The notes: generated from the sequence alone by a model not told the origin. DNA of 12,644 nt from Oscillospiraceae bacterium (GCA_902774165.1 CACYHJ010000126.1:1-12644), one strand, 5' to 3'; numbered from the stretch's first letter, positions 1 to 7,736 are shown. Translations and numbers: made by a program.

Positions 1-911
1 TCATCCTTGAGCATGATGCTGTTGAAGCCGTGCATGACGCCCTCGGTGCCGAATTTCAGGCTTGCGGCGTGATCGCCCAGCTTCGCGCCTCTTCCGAGCG
101 GCTCAATGCCGTAGATCTCCACCGGGTCGTTGAGGAACCCGGCGAACAGACCCGCCGCGTTGCTGCCGCCGCCCACGCAGGCGACGATCGCGTTGGGCAG
201 ATGCCCGGTCATGCTGATAAACTGTTCCCGCGCCTCGATGCCGACGACGCTCTGGAAATCGCGCACCATCATCGGGAACGGATGCGGGCCGAGCACGGAG
301 CCGATGCAGTAGATCGCGGTTTCATACTCCTTGCTGTAAGCGTCAAACGCGGCGTCAACCGCCTCCTTCAGCGTCTGCAGACCATGCGTGACCTCCACCA
401 CGTTCGCGCCCAGCACCTTCATGCGCGCCACGTTGGGCGCCTGCTTTCTGATGTCGACCGAGCCCATGTAAATATCGCATTCCAGGCCGAAATAAGCGGC
501 GGCAGTCGCCAGCGCGACGCCGTGCTGACCCGCGCCGGTCTCGGCGATGACCTTTTTCTTGCCCATATACTTCGCCAGCAGCGCCTCGCCCATGCAGTGG
601 TTGAGCTTATGGGCGCCGGAATGGTTCAGGTCCTCCCGCTTCGCGTACAGCTGGACCTTGCCGCCCAGAGCGTCGGAAAGACGCTCCAGATGGGAAATCG
701 GCGTCGGACGCCCCTGAAATTCGGCGCGGATGCGGCGCAGCTCGGCGATGAATTTTCTCGATTGACAGATCGAATAATACGCCTCGGTGATCTCCGCCAT
801 CGCCGCTTTCAGTTTTTCGTCGACGTACACGCCGCCGAACCTGCCGAAATAACCGTCCTTGTCCGGATAGTCGTTGAAATAAGTATCAAAATTCACCTGA
901 TTGCAGATCAT
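1..911 (-). CDS. trpB: Tryptophan synthase beta chain, 5' part (C-terminus off window)
   Basis: PLP enzyme that joins indole and L-serine to make L-tryptophan, normally in an alpha2-beta2 complex with TrpA in the cytoplasm. The first 303 residues are visible; full-length TrpB is about 390-400, so roughly 90 are missing past base 1. Visible landmarks: GRFGGVYVDE (res 23-32), GRPTPISHLERL (67-78), REDLNHSGAHKLN with PLP lysine K102, AETGAGQHG with catalytic E124 (123-131), GSVLGPHPFPMMVRDFQ (204-220) and the phosphate-binding GGGSN (247-251). The ATG at 909-911 follows a GGAGG at 918-922 with 6-nt spacing. Wording such as DIYMGSVDIRKQ and GVMHGFNSIMLKD differs from the E. coli type and fits a clostridial TrpB lineage. 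It has its own promoter region and is cut off from the upstream operon by a terminator. Whether trpA follows cannot be seen. Confidence 0.95.
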   Translation of the reverse strand, partial: MICNQVNFDTYFNDYPDKDGYFGRFGGVYVDEKLKAAMAEITEAYYSICQSRKFIAELRRIRAEFQGRPTPISHLERLSDALGGKVQLYAKREDLNHSGAHKLNHCMGEALLAKYMGKKKVIAETGAGQHGVALATAAAYFGLECDIYMGSVDIRKQAPNVARMKVLGANVVEVTHGLQTLKEAVDAAFDAYSKEYETAIYCIGSVLGPHPFPMMVRDFQSVVGIEAREQFISMTGHLPNAIVACVGGGSNAAGLFAGFLNDPVEIYGIEPLGRGAKLGDHAASLKFGTEGVMHGFNSIMLKD

Positions 912-929
912 AATAAGCCTCCGGGAACA

Positions 930-945
930 ACGGCGCATACGCCGT
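930..945 (-). repeat. Perfect inverted repeat in the trpB leader
   Basis: ACGGCG, a 4-nt spacer and CGCCGT form a perfect 6-bp hairpin or operator-like dyad, ending 8 nt upstream of the trpB GGAGG. It could be an RNA hairpin in the 5' UTR or a repressor site. It is too short to call either, and with no poly-U tract it is not a terminator. Confidence 0.45.
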
Positions 946-946
946 C

Positions 947-989
947 AGTATAACATTATAAGATTATCACATTTTATGCCTGTTTGCAA
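947..989 (-). promoter_or_regulatory. Candidate trpB promoter region
   Basis: On the minus strand this AT-rich stretch holds several -10-like boxes: TGTGATAAT (963-971, extended -10 form), TATAAT (955-960) and TATACT preceded by TG (947-952). A -35-like TTGCAA sits at 984-989, only 15 bp from the first box, which is short of the ideal 17. A start here would give a leader of roughly 30-50 nt. A promoter is needed because a terminator separates trpB from the upstream operon; which box is used is a guess. The leader is too short for a T-box. Confidence 0.45.
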
Positions 990-1030
990 GATATTCCGGA
1001 CGAAAGTTTGAAGAATCCCGGGATTTCCGC

Positions 1031-1056
1031 AAAAAAACCGGCAAAGCGCCGGTTTT
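1031..1056 (-). terminator. Rho-independent terminator of the nine-gene operon
   Basis: Read on the minus strand, AAAACCGGC, a 5-nt loop and GCCGGTTTT form a perfect 9-bp stem continuing into a run of seven T. It begins 2-3 nt past the stop codon of the FAD oxidoreductase, so it is placed to end the operon. The stem is flanked by A on the other side, so it could also work on the plus strand, but no plus-strand gene reaches it. Confidence 0.85.
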
Positions 1057-1058
1057 CG

Positions 1059-2831
1059 TTATCTGACGTCGAATGAAAAAATCCTGCAGCCTTCGGCGCC
1101 CCAGGTTTCCAGCGGGATCAGCCGGACGGCGGCGTAAACGCCGTTCACCTCAAACGCGCGAAGACGCTGATAATTGTTGTTTTCCTCGGCAAGGATCTCC
1201 GTTTTACCGTCCGCACGGACGCCTTCGAGCCGGAAGGCGCGGACCATGGAGGCCGGCACCGCGACCGACAGCATCCCGCGCGCCCGGTTATGCGGCATAT
1301 TTTTGCCGCAGTCGCCCAGATGCCGAAGTCGCTGCTCCCGGTTCAGGTCGCTGTCAAAGATGATCCGGACATGGGAAACGGTTGACGGAGCGTCAAAAAA
1401 ATAGGTAATTGCGTCGCCCTTTGCGACAGTTGCGGCGTTTTCAGCGCCGTCAATCGGACGGTCGAGGCCGTTGCGAAGATTTTCCGCCTGCGGCGAAGCG
1501 CATTCCAGCCGCGCGTTTTTCGTCAGCGCGGGGACCGGACGGGTATAAAACGGCAGATAGCAGTCGTCCTCCGCCAGGGTATCGCGCAGCTCGGACAGAT
1601 GAGATTGATATACCTCCCGGGGAGAGCAGCCGTATCTGACCGCGATCGCCGCAGCGGTTCCCGCTGCCTGCCCGAGCACGGCGCAGGTGCCCATGACCCG
1701 GGTGGAGCTCATGGCCGTATGGGTCACGGAAATATTTCTGCCGGCAAACATCAGATTCCGGATATTCACGGAGTACAGGCACCGGTAGGCGATCCCGTAA
1801 GGCGCCGGCGCGGGATGGAAAACCGTCGGCGGGCCTGCAGACCGGAAGCCGCCGGGGTCGTGGTCGTCCATAGACCAGCCGCCGTACGCCGCAAGATCTT
1901 CAAAATGACCGCCGGAGCGCACGTCCGCCTGCGTCATGATATAATCGCCCACATAACGGCGGCTCTCCCGCTTGCCGGGAAGGATCCCCACCCAATCCAG
2001 CTTCCAGAACCGGTTTTTCTCCCGGTTCTCCGGATCGTTTTTCACGAAGTCCCACATCCCGTATGCAATACGGAGCAGCTCGTCGCGGAGCGTCTCGGTG
2101 TCTGCGATGGCGTCGTGCTCGCCGCCCAGCTCCAGATACCAGAAGTTTTCGCACGGTCCGCTCATATCCGGCAGACGGTACGGCAGGTCTTTCTTTGTAT
2201 AACGGTACGCCCATTTCGGCGGGATAAAACCAGAGGGTTCCTCCGTCTCCCGCGCCTGAATCATACAGCTCATGCCCATGGTCTTGCGGTCCGGCTTTTC
2301 GGGTGCGATATCCTCGCCGAATTCGCCCCTGCCCTCTCTGCCGTATCGGTATTCGGCGCCGGTCAGGGGCGCGAGCACGCTGTCGCCGGAACAGTCGGCA
2401 AAAACCGAGGCGCTGACGGTATGGTAGGTCTGCGTCGTGGTCTGCCAGCCGGTCACGGAAGCGATCCGGTCCCCGTCCATCTCACAGTCGAGGCAGGAGC
2501 AGTTCAGAATCAGCTCCAGCCCGGGCTGATAAGCGGCGATCTCATAGAGAACGCCCTCCCAGACGGAATAATTCCGGTCGGGGTTGCGGTAGAGGTTTTC
2601 CAGCATCAGTTCCTCAAGGATGCCGGTTTCCAGCAGGTTCTCCCCCTGGGCGCCGCAGACCCACATGCGGATCTCGCCGGAGGCGTTTCCGCCGAGCATG
2701 GGCCGGTCCTGCATCAGCGCGACCCGCGCCCCGTGCCGGGCGGCCGCCACCGCGGCGCAAAGCCCGGAGAGCCCTCCGCCGACGACGCAGAAATCCACGG
2801 TATGCGTGATTGTTTTAAATACACTCTTCAT
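1059..2831 (-). CDS. FAD-dependent oxidoreductase (FAD_oxidored family), cytoplasmic
   Basis: 590-residue flavoprotein of the FAD_oxidored (PF12831) type. The N-terminal Rossmann motif is clear (VVGGGLSGLCAAVAAARHGA, GxGxxG-like glycines G18, G20, G23), followed by MLGGNASGE (about 45-53). The second FAD-contacting signature, NLMFAGRNISVTHTAMSSTR, starts at residue 359 and leads into GTCAVLGQAAGTAAA. About 130 residues after residue 450 form a separate, probably beta-rich region (FFDAPSTVSHVRIIFDSDL) resembling a discoidin-like module. There is no signal peptide. Members of this family are often encoded beside glycoside hydrolases and are presumed to oxidise sugars or glycosides, but the substrate is unknown. 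The ATG has GGAG 7 nt upstream and lies only 4 bp after the stop of the BNR gene, suggesting coupled translation. It is the last gene of the operon, directly before the terminator. Confidence 0.9.
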   Translation of the reverse strand: MKSVFKTITHTVDFCVVGGGLSGLCAAVAAARHGARVALMQDRPMLGGNASGEIRMWVCGAQGENLLETGILEELMLENLYRNPDRNYSVWEGVLYEIAAYQPGLELILNCSCLDCEMDGDRIASVTGWQTTTQTYHTVSASVFADCSGDSVLAPLTGAEYRYGREGRGEFGEDIAPEKPDRKTMGMSCMIQARETEEPSGFIPPKWAYRYTKKDLPYRLPDMSGPCENFWYLELGGEHDAIADTETLRDELLRIAYGMWDFVKNDPENREKNRFWKLDWVGILPGKRESRRYVGDYIMTQADVRSGGHFEDLAAYGGWSMDDHDPGGFRSAGPPTVFHPAPAPYGIAYRCLYSVNIRNLMFAGRNISVTHTAMSSTRVMGTCAVLGQAAGTAAAIAVRYGCSPREVYQSHLSELRDTLAEDDCYLPFYTRPVPALTKNARLECASPQAENLRNGLDRPIDGAENAATVAKGDAITYFFDAPSTVSHVRIIFDSDLNREQRLRHLGDCGKNMPHNRARGMLSVAVPASMVRAFRLEGVRADGKTEILAEENNNYQRLRAFEVNGVYAAVRLIPLETWGAEGCRIFSFDVR

Positions 2832-2835
2832 TGTA

Positions 2836-3948
2836 TTACTCCGACAGATCCGGTTCCCAGCGGATCTGTTTGATCACCGCCGGGCCGGGCTCCTCATCCT
2901 TTGCGTAAAATACCGTCAGCAGCGCGCCGTCGGACAGCTCTGCCGTCGCAGGATATCCGAGATCGCCGGAGACGGGCGTCTGCCACAGAATCAGGTCTTT
3001 TTCCCAGCTCTCTCCGCCGTCGGCGCTGAGCATTGCCCGCACGCCGTACAGAGGCCCGGTGCGATAGCCGTAAACGCTGACGAGCGCCCCGGAGGAATGC
3101 CGCAAAAGGTGCGCGGGCGCTCCCCCGCGGTCGGAAAGCAGCTGTTCCGGCGCGCTCCAGGTTTTGCCGCCGTCCCGGGACCGGGTCTGGTATGTGGTGA
3201 ACAGGCCGCCGCCCTCACCGCGAAAATGGCACAGCAGCGTTCCGTCGGCAAGCTCGATCGTATGAGGCTCGCAGGCGTCGACGCGCGCACCGTTTTGATA
3301 AACGTCCGGCACGGCGCCGACAAAATCCATAGTTCCGTCGGGATTCACGCGCCATGCTTCCAGCCGGTTTTCCGCGGAAAATCTGTCGTCCGCGGAAAAG
3401 GTCCTGCCCACCCACAGAAGGGAACCGTCGGAAAGAACCGCCGGCCCGTGGGGCGACGTCACCGGACTGCGCCGCAGCAGGCCGAAGGTCTGCCCGCAGT
3501 CAAAACTCAGACGGAACGTGGCGCCGAGAAAGGCGGATTCCTGCGCATCCGGAACCGTGTCGAGATAAGCCTGAAAATACCGGTTGCGAAGCCGCAGCTC
3601 CTGAGCCTGCTCCGGCAGGACCGGGTTCCAGCCGCGCTGGGCGGCGCGGGTATTATTGAAGGACGTGAAGATCACGCCGCGCTCGCCGAAGGGCACGACG
3701 CCCGCGTCCCGGTCGTCCAGCGGGGTGTCGATCACCGGCCAGGCGCCGGTATACGTTTCCCCCTCGTCAAAGCTCAGCGCCATCACCGCCTTGCCGAAGG
3801 GACAGATATGCTCGCAGCGATAGCCGGAGCAGACGACCGCAATCGCCCCGTTCTGCAGCCGGGCAACGCTGGGCCAGCCGAAATAATTATGGTGGCTCAG
3901 AGGATTGCTGAGAATGGTCCGCGCCTCGCCGACGCTTTTGATTTTCAT
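2836..3948 (-). CDS. Sialidase-like BNR/Asp-box beta-propeller protein, cytoplasmic
   Basis: 370 residues forming a sialidase-fold beta-propeller. Four Asp boxes are visible: SFDEGETY (59-66), SFDCGQTF (148-155), SRDGGKTW (257-264) and SADGGESW (308-315). EPHTIELADGTLLCHFR (227-243) matches the sialidase segment that carries a catalytic glutamate and an arginine, and GYPATAELSDG (from 331) carries the conserved-looking tyrosine Y332. The N-terminal RIP motif, whose arginine binds sialic acid carboxylate, is replaced by FGWPSVARL (23-31), so true sialidase activity is doubtful. There is no signal peptide, so it should act on imported oligosaccharides. It could be a hydrolase of another sugar or a non-catalytic propeller. 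The ATG follows GGAGG with 7-nt spacing. It sits 24 bp after the AIM24 gene and 4 bp before the FAD oxidoreductase, a pairing that suggests joint work on one substrate. Confidence 0.85.
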   Translation of the reverse strand: MKIKSVGEARTILSNPLSHHNYFGWPSVARLQNGAIAVVCSGYRCEHICPFGKAVMALSFDEGETYTGAWPVIDTPLDDRDAGVVPFGERGVIFTSFNNTRAAQRGWNPVLPEQAQELRLRNRYFQAYLDTVPDAQESAFLGATFRLSFDCGQTFGLLRRSPVTSPHGPAVLSDGSLLWVGRTFSADDRFSAENRLEAWRVNPDGTMDFVGAVPDVYQNGARVDACEPHTIELADGTLLCHFRGEGGGLFTTYQTRSRDGGKTWSAPEQLLSDRGGAPAHLLRHSSGALVSVYGYRTGPLYGVRAMLSADGGESWEKDLILWQTPVSGDLGYPATAELSDGALLTVFYAKDEEPGPAVIKQIRWEPDLSE

Positions 3949-3972
3949 GGCGCTTCCTCCGTTTCCGGGCGG

Positions 3973-4653
3973 TCAGTTCGATGACGGGTGCGGCATATAG
4001 GCGTAAAGGGTCATGGCGGTGCGGTTGATGGGCATGGTCTGCAGGATGATATGGCCGGGGCCGGTGATCATGGTATTGAACAGCCCCTCGCCGCCGAACA
4101 GCACGTTCTTTACGCCCTTGACGGACTGAACGTCCATCGTGCAGCTCGCGTCCATCGCGGCAAGATAACCGGTATCCACGATTTTCCGCTCGCCGGGACG
4201 CAGGTCATATTCCACCGCGGAGCCGTCGATTTCAAGGAAAACAAGCCCCTGCCCGGTATACTTCTGCATAATGAACCCTTCGCCGCCGAACAGGCCGCCG
4301 CCCAGACGTTTCTGGAAAAAGACCGACGTTTCGACGTTGCCGCAGGAGGCAAGGAAGGCGCCCTTCTGCGCGATCACCGGTTTATCCGGCGTGATCGTTA
4401 CCGCGCGGATCGAGCCGGGGAAGGAAGACGCGAACGCGATCTCCCCCGCCCGCTCGGCAATATACCGGTTGCGGAACATTTTCTCGCCGGAAAACATTCT
4501 GCCGAACATTTTGCCGATGCCGCCGCCCTCGGTCTCCATCCGGATCCCGTCGTCCATCCAGGACATGGAACCGCTCTCGCACATCATAAACTCGCCCGGA
4601 TCAAGGGAACAGATCACAACGGGCAGATTCTCGCCTTTGATTTCGTAACGCAT
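3973..4653 (-). CDS. AIM24 / TIGR00266 family protein
   Basis: 226 residues, the usual length of the bacterial AIM24 (PF01987, TIGR00266) family. Recognisable parts are the start MRYEIKGENLPVVICSLDPG, the GSMSWMDDGIRMET segment, a glycine-rich stretch (GGGIGKMFGRMFSGEKMF), FPGSIRAV, GGGLFGGEGFIMQKYTGQG and GGEGLFNTMITGPG. The fold is a repeated beta-sandwich; the yeast relative acts in mitochondrial inner-membrane organisation, but the bacterial role is unknown. There are no catalytic motifs, signal peptide or membrane segments. The ATG is preceded by AAGGAG overlapping the stop codon of the WbsX-like gene, which ends 12 bp upstream, so the two are probably translated together. Its place in a glycan operon is unusual and gives no clear functional clue. 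Confidence 0.92.
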   Translation of the reverse strand: MRYEIKGENLPVVICSLDPGEFMMCESGSMSWMDDGIRMETEGGGIGKMFGRMFSGEKMFRNRYIAERAGEIAFASSFPGSIRAVTITPDKPVIAQKGAFLASCGNVETSVFFQKRLGGGLFGGEGFIMQKYTGQGLVFLEIDGSAVEYDLRPGERKIVDTGYLAAMDASCTMDVQSVKGVKNVLFGGEGLFNTMITGPGHIILQTMPINRTAMTLYAYMPHPSSN

Positions 4654-4665
4654 AAAAAAATCTCC

Positions 4666-5723
4666 TTATTTTATTTCATCTGTAAATACGTCGCGCACGG
4701 CCTCGAGATAGCCGTACCCGTAGACGTCGTCGGGTTCAAGGTAGCTCATTTCGGTCCACTCGTTCCAGGAATTGATCGTGATCAGCGGGACGGCGTTGTA
4801 TCGGTCGGCGTATTCCTTTGCCATCCGAAGGCCCTGTTTGAAATTCTCCGGGGTGTTGTCCCGCATGATCGGACGGGTGAGGAATTGATGGCGGGGATTG
4901 TTGTCCCAGCCGACGGAGACGTGGGGATAATAGGGCACGTTATATTCGCGCCTCAGGCGGTCCCATTCCTTCTGCACGTCCGGCAGAATCTCCGAATAGC
5001 TGCGGTCGCAGTCTGTGAAATGGACGAACTGATAATGGGTGACGGAGTCAAAGCCGAGCATTTTCACGATATCCTTCGCGGAGCCGCTGCGGTTGGAATC
5101 CACGCCGCTGACGTTGACCGCGCCACGAGACTTCTGAAATGCGCCAGCGCTTCCTTTGTTTTTTCAATGCCGCCCAGGCCCTTGACAAGGTTCATCACCT
5201 CATAGATCATAAACACCGGACAGCCGTCGATTTTATAATAATTCGGCCGTTTGAAATACAGGTCGATCACACGGCGGCAGACCCGGTCGAACTCCTCGCG
5301 GGGCTGACTGCCGAGCCAGACGATCTCATCGAGGCCGGACTGCCGCTTATCCCAGGTGTAGCCCGCGTCATGATTCGCCCACATCAGATAAAAGCGCATC
5401 TCCCCGTTGTTGGGCGCGCCGAGGAAGCCCTCGTCAAGGCACTGTTCAAGAAACGGGCGGCGGTCATACCAGTACCAGTCGTAGATAAACACGTTGACGC
5501 CGTGGCGCAGGGCTTCCCTGATCTGGAATTCCATCACCTGCGGGTCCGCCTCGTCAACGGCGCCCCACAGAGGCTTGCGGGGCAGGATCTGTTCCTCCGT
5601 TCTCTTCTCGGCGCTGAGCACGGTCTGCCATTCGCCGATCCCCTGCTCCCAGAACTGCCGGCTGCGGGGTTCTCTGCCGGTATACGACGGCCAGATATAC
5701 GCCGCCACGTCATATTGTTTCAT
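4666..5723 (-). pseudogene. WbsX/GH99-like protein, interrupted by one frameshift
   Basis: Two overlapping frames together make one protein of the WbsX / GH99-like family (PF14307, TIM-barrel; glycosyltransferase or glycosidase function debated). The N-terminal frame (5723 to about 5125) has YDVAAYIWPSYTG, GVNVFIYDWYWYDRRPFLEQ and FYLMWANHD. The C-terminal frame (about 5120 to 4666) has GVDSNRSGSAKD, YPHVSVGWDNNPR and the family's closing motif INSWNEWTEMSYLEPDD followed by YGYGYLEAV. The break lies near 5115-5130, just after FRSLV; the first frame then runs about 20 unrelated residues to a stop at 5064. The total of 1058 bp needs one extra base, or two fewer, to be open. A lost G in a short G run is one simple explanation. 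The ATG at 5721-5723 overlaps the GNAT gene by 14 bp, with AAGGAG upstream. It is either a real recent pseudogene or a sequencing/assembly error; no in-frame slippery heptamer is present. Confidence 0.8.
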
Positions 5724-6282
5724 TGTTGGCTTTCTCCTTCTTATATCTGAATTTATTGATCGTCACCGGGACGCCCTTGCCCCAGTCCTCGCGAAGGCCG
5801 GTCCATTTCAGCTCAAAGCCGTTGCGTTCCAGCACCTTGGCGGAGGCTTCGTTTTCCACCATCACGTGGGCGGTGATTTTGCGCACGTCGGTGCGCCCGG
5901 TCAGATAATCCCGCAGCAGCGCGACGGCCGCAGAGGCGATCCCCTGCCCCCAGTACGCCCGGTTCAGCCGGTAGCCGATGGAGGCCTTCTCCTTCTCCGG
6001 CTCATAATTATAGATCTCGGCAAGGCCGACGACCCGGGAGGGATCTGTCCGAAGACAAACGCCGAGGAAAATCGATTCTTTCGGTTCAAAGCACTCCTCC
6101 CGCATGCGGGCGATCACGGTTTTCGCGTCCGGATATTTCTGCTCGTACAGGAACGTGGGAAGATACCGGTAGATCTCCGGATCCCCGGCGATTTCCGAGA
6201 GCGCCGGCGCGTCCTCCGCCGTCAGCTCCCGCAGCAGGATACGGTCGTCCGCAAGGCGCGGGATCTCATCAAACAATCGCAT
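5710..6282 (-). CDS. GNAT family N-acetyltransferase (RimJ/RimL-like)
   Basis: 190 residues of the GNAT Acetyltransf_3 type, moving an acetyl group from acetyl-CoA to an amino group of an unknown protein, amino sugar or small molecule in the cytoplasm. It opens with the typical RILLRELTAEDAPAL (14-28). Strand 4 carries GYRLNRAYWGQGIASAA (103-118), where W111-G-Q-G-I-A is the acetyl-CoA pyrophosphate loop. The C-terminal VENEASAKVLERNGFE (142-157) is the standard RimJ/RimL ending. The ATG is preceded by GAGG at 7-nt spacing. It starts 26 bp after the four-TM phosphoesterase gene and its last codons overlap the WbsX-like start. In this operon it might acetylate an amino sugar, but the sequence resembles the protein or generic acetyltransferase subgroup, so the substrate stays open. 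Confidence 0.9.
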   Translation of the reverse strand: MRLFDEIPRLADDRILLRELTAEDAPALSEIAGDPEIYRYLPTFLYEQKYPDAKTVIARMREECFEPKESIFLGVCLRTDPSRVVGLAEIYNYEPEKEKASIGYRLNRAYWGQGIASAAVALLRDYLTGRTDVRKITAHVMVENEASAKVLERNGFELKWTGLREDWGKGVPVTINKFRYKKEKANNETI

Positions 6283-6308
6283 ATAAGCACCTCAAAACAG
6301 GCCGGCCG

Positions 6309-7406
6309 TCACTGTTCCGGCTGCAGCGTGATCACTTCATAGGCGCAGTGCGCGTCGGTGCGGAACGGCATCCGCCAGCCGCAGGCTCCGGCGCTGACGT
6401 TCAGGATCGCGTCGCCGACCTGATAATCGCCGCAGACGTAACCCGCCAGCGAATACAGCGCCCGCAGCGGGAACAACTGCCCCGCGTGGGTGTGGCCGGA
6501 GACCTGAAGGTCCATGCCGCAGGCAAGGTTTCCCTTCACGCCGGCGGGCTGATGGTCCGCCACGACCAGATAAGCTCCGGGCACGGGATTGTGCAGCGAG
6601 GCGATGTCGGCGCGACCGTCCCCCTCGCTCAGGTCCTCCCTGCCCAGCAGGACAAGGTCGTCCGAAATAACGCAGAACTCATCCTTAAGAATCTTCACGC
6701 CGCATGCGGTCAACGCGTCCGCAAGCTCTTCAGGCGTATACTGCAGGCCGTTTGCGTATTCCGCGTGTTTCTGACGGTCATGATTGCCGTAGGCGTAAAA
6801 GACGTCGCAGCCGCAGCCCCGGAACAGCTCCCACGTGGCAAGCATTTCTTCCTTTGACGTGTAATCGTCGGTAATATCGCCGTCAAGCACGATGAAATCC
6901 GGCGACAGGGAAATGATTTCACGGATGGTGTTCTCTGTCGTCTCAAAGCTCTGGGCGCCGCCCACATGAAGATCCGCAAGATAGACGAAGGTGTGCTCCC
7001 GCGTCAGCTTCGGCGACGAATAGGTATGGTAATTCGCCCGGACCGACTGCATATTCACAATGCCGAACGCGACGAACGCCGCCCCGAAGACAAGGCTGAC
7101 GGCTTTCAGGAGAAACAGGTTCCTGCGTTTGTCCCGCAGATAACAGACAAGACTGTACACCGCGTCCGCCGCCGCGTCGGTAAACAGCGCGGCATACAGC
7201 CCGGTCATCAGGGGCTGCACCGGCCGCAGGAACAGCGGCCCTGCCAGCATAAGGGCGGCAAAGCCGATACCCAGCAGCGCTTTGAGCAGGATCAGAAGCA
7301 CCCGGACAAGCGCGCGGGGCTGTTTTTTGCGCAGCGGGAACTGTACCGCGAACAGAATCGCCTCCGCAAGGAGGAACCAGAGAATAAACGGAAGATAAGT
7401 CTTCAT
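6309..7406 (-). CDS. Metallophosphoesterase with four N-terminal membrane segments (YkuE/YaeI-like)
   Basis: 365 residues. Four hydrophobic segments lie at about 5-23, 36-60, 66-90 and 97-118. The loops RKKQPR and RDKRRN should be cytoplasmic by the positive-inside rule, placing the C-terminal domain outside the membrane. That domain is a calcineurin-like phosphoesterase with complete metal-binding motifs: D145-L-H147, G176-D177, GNHD (207-210), ADHQP (283-287) and SGHTHAGQL (303-311). This pattern matches the YkuE/YaeI-like group, whose members hydrolyse phosphomonoesters or lipid pyrophosphates such as UDP-diacylglucosamine-type substrates. The actual substrate is unknown here. The ATG has only a weak GGGGTGA upstream that overlaps the stop of the 107-aa gene 6 bp away, so translation is probably coupled. 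It is the second phosphoesterase of the operon and differs in architecture from the first. Confidence 0.92.
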   Translation of the reverse strand: MKTYLPFILWFLLAEAILFAVQFPLRKKQPRALVRVLLILLKALLGIGFAALMLAGPLFLRPVQPLMTGLYAALFTDAAADAVYSLVCYLRDKRRNLFLLKAVSLVFGAAFVAFGIVNMQSVRANYHTYSSPKLTREHTFVYLADLHVGGAQSFETTENTIREIISLSPDFIVLDGDITDDYTSKEEMLATWELFRGCGCDVFYAYGNHDRQKHAEYANGLQYTPEELADALTACGVKILKDEFCVISDDLVLLGREDLSEGDGRADIASLHNPVPGAYLVVADHQPAGVKGNLACGMDLQVSGHTHAGQLFPLRALYSLAGYVCGDYQVGDAILNVSAGACGWRMPFRTDAHCAYEVITLQPEQ

Positions 7407-7412
7407 ATTCTG

Positions 7413-7736
7413 TCACCCCAATTCATCATGCACAAAAAATACTTCTGCGGGCGCGGAGGTGACCATCACGCTTTCCTGATGGAAAAAAGCGCACAGATCC
7501 GCCGCGATCTCCCGCGCCGTAGCGTCCGGAACGTCCAGCAGCGTCAAAACCAGCGTCCGCTCTTCGACATAGCTGCCGTCCTCATGAAAATAACCGCCGT
7601 CCACCGTATGCATGGAGAACGCCACATGATAACTGTAACAGACGTTTTTCAGGATCGAGACATACTTATTCGTCTCAAACTTCTGTTCATGGGAATCCGC
7701 GTCGTTCAGTCCGACGTAAATCGATGTTTGCTGCAC
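7413..7736 (-). CDS. Conserved-looking small protein of unknown function (107 aa)
   Basis: 107 residues, soluble and acidic, with no signal peptide or membrane segment. It begins SIYVGLNDADSHEQKFETNKYVSI as read and ends with SAPAEVFFVHDELG. The pattern (short strand YVGLND, helix, glycine/histidine segment VDGGYFHEDGSYVEE, strand TLVLTLLDV, helix AREIAADLCAFF, final strand) suggests a small alpha/beta, ferredoxin-like fold, perhaps near DUF3574-type proteins. That comparison is from memory and weak. The start is GTG (7734-7736) with GGAGG about 9 nt upstream. The gene lies 35 bp after the rhamnosidase and 6 bp before the four-TM phosphoesterase. Codon use looks like its neighbours. The function is unknown. 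Confidence 0.78.
   Translation of the reverse strand: MQQTSIYVGLNDADSHEQKFETNKYVSILKNVCYSYHVAFSMHTVDGGYFHEDGSYVEERTLVLTLLDVPDATAREIAADLCAFFHQESVMVTSAPAEVFFVHDELG

Noticed and set aside
30..953. Long plus-strand open frame opposite trpB
   Set aside because: Its protein has no recognisable family and is rich in Arg, His and Ala as expected from the antisense of GC-rich coding DNA; the minus strand encodes a clear TrpB.
912..1058. T-box or tryptophan leader peptide upstream of trpB
   Set aside because: The gap is only about 147 bp, part of it the previous operon's terminator, with no T-box core sequence or Trp-rich short frame that I can see.
5158..5165. A-run (A6 then C, minus strand) as a programmed -1 frameshift site for the WbsX-like gene
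   Set aside because: The A-AAA-AAC heptamer is not in the needed reading phase, and shifting there would lose the helix KEALAHFRSLV, which looks genuine.
1599..5205. Large plus-strand frames opposite the FAD, BNR and AIM24 genes
   Set aside because: They span gene borders of the opposite strand and overlap each other; the proteins look like antisense translations without domains.
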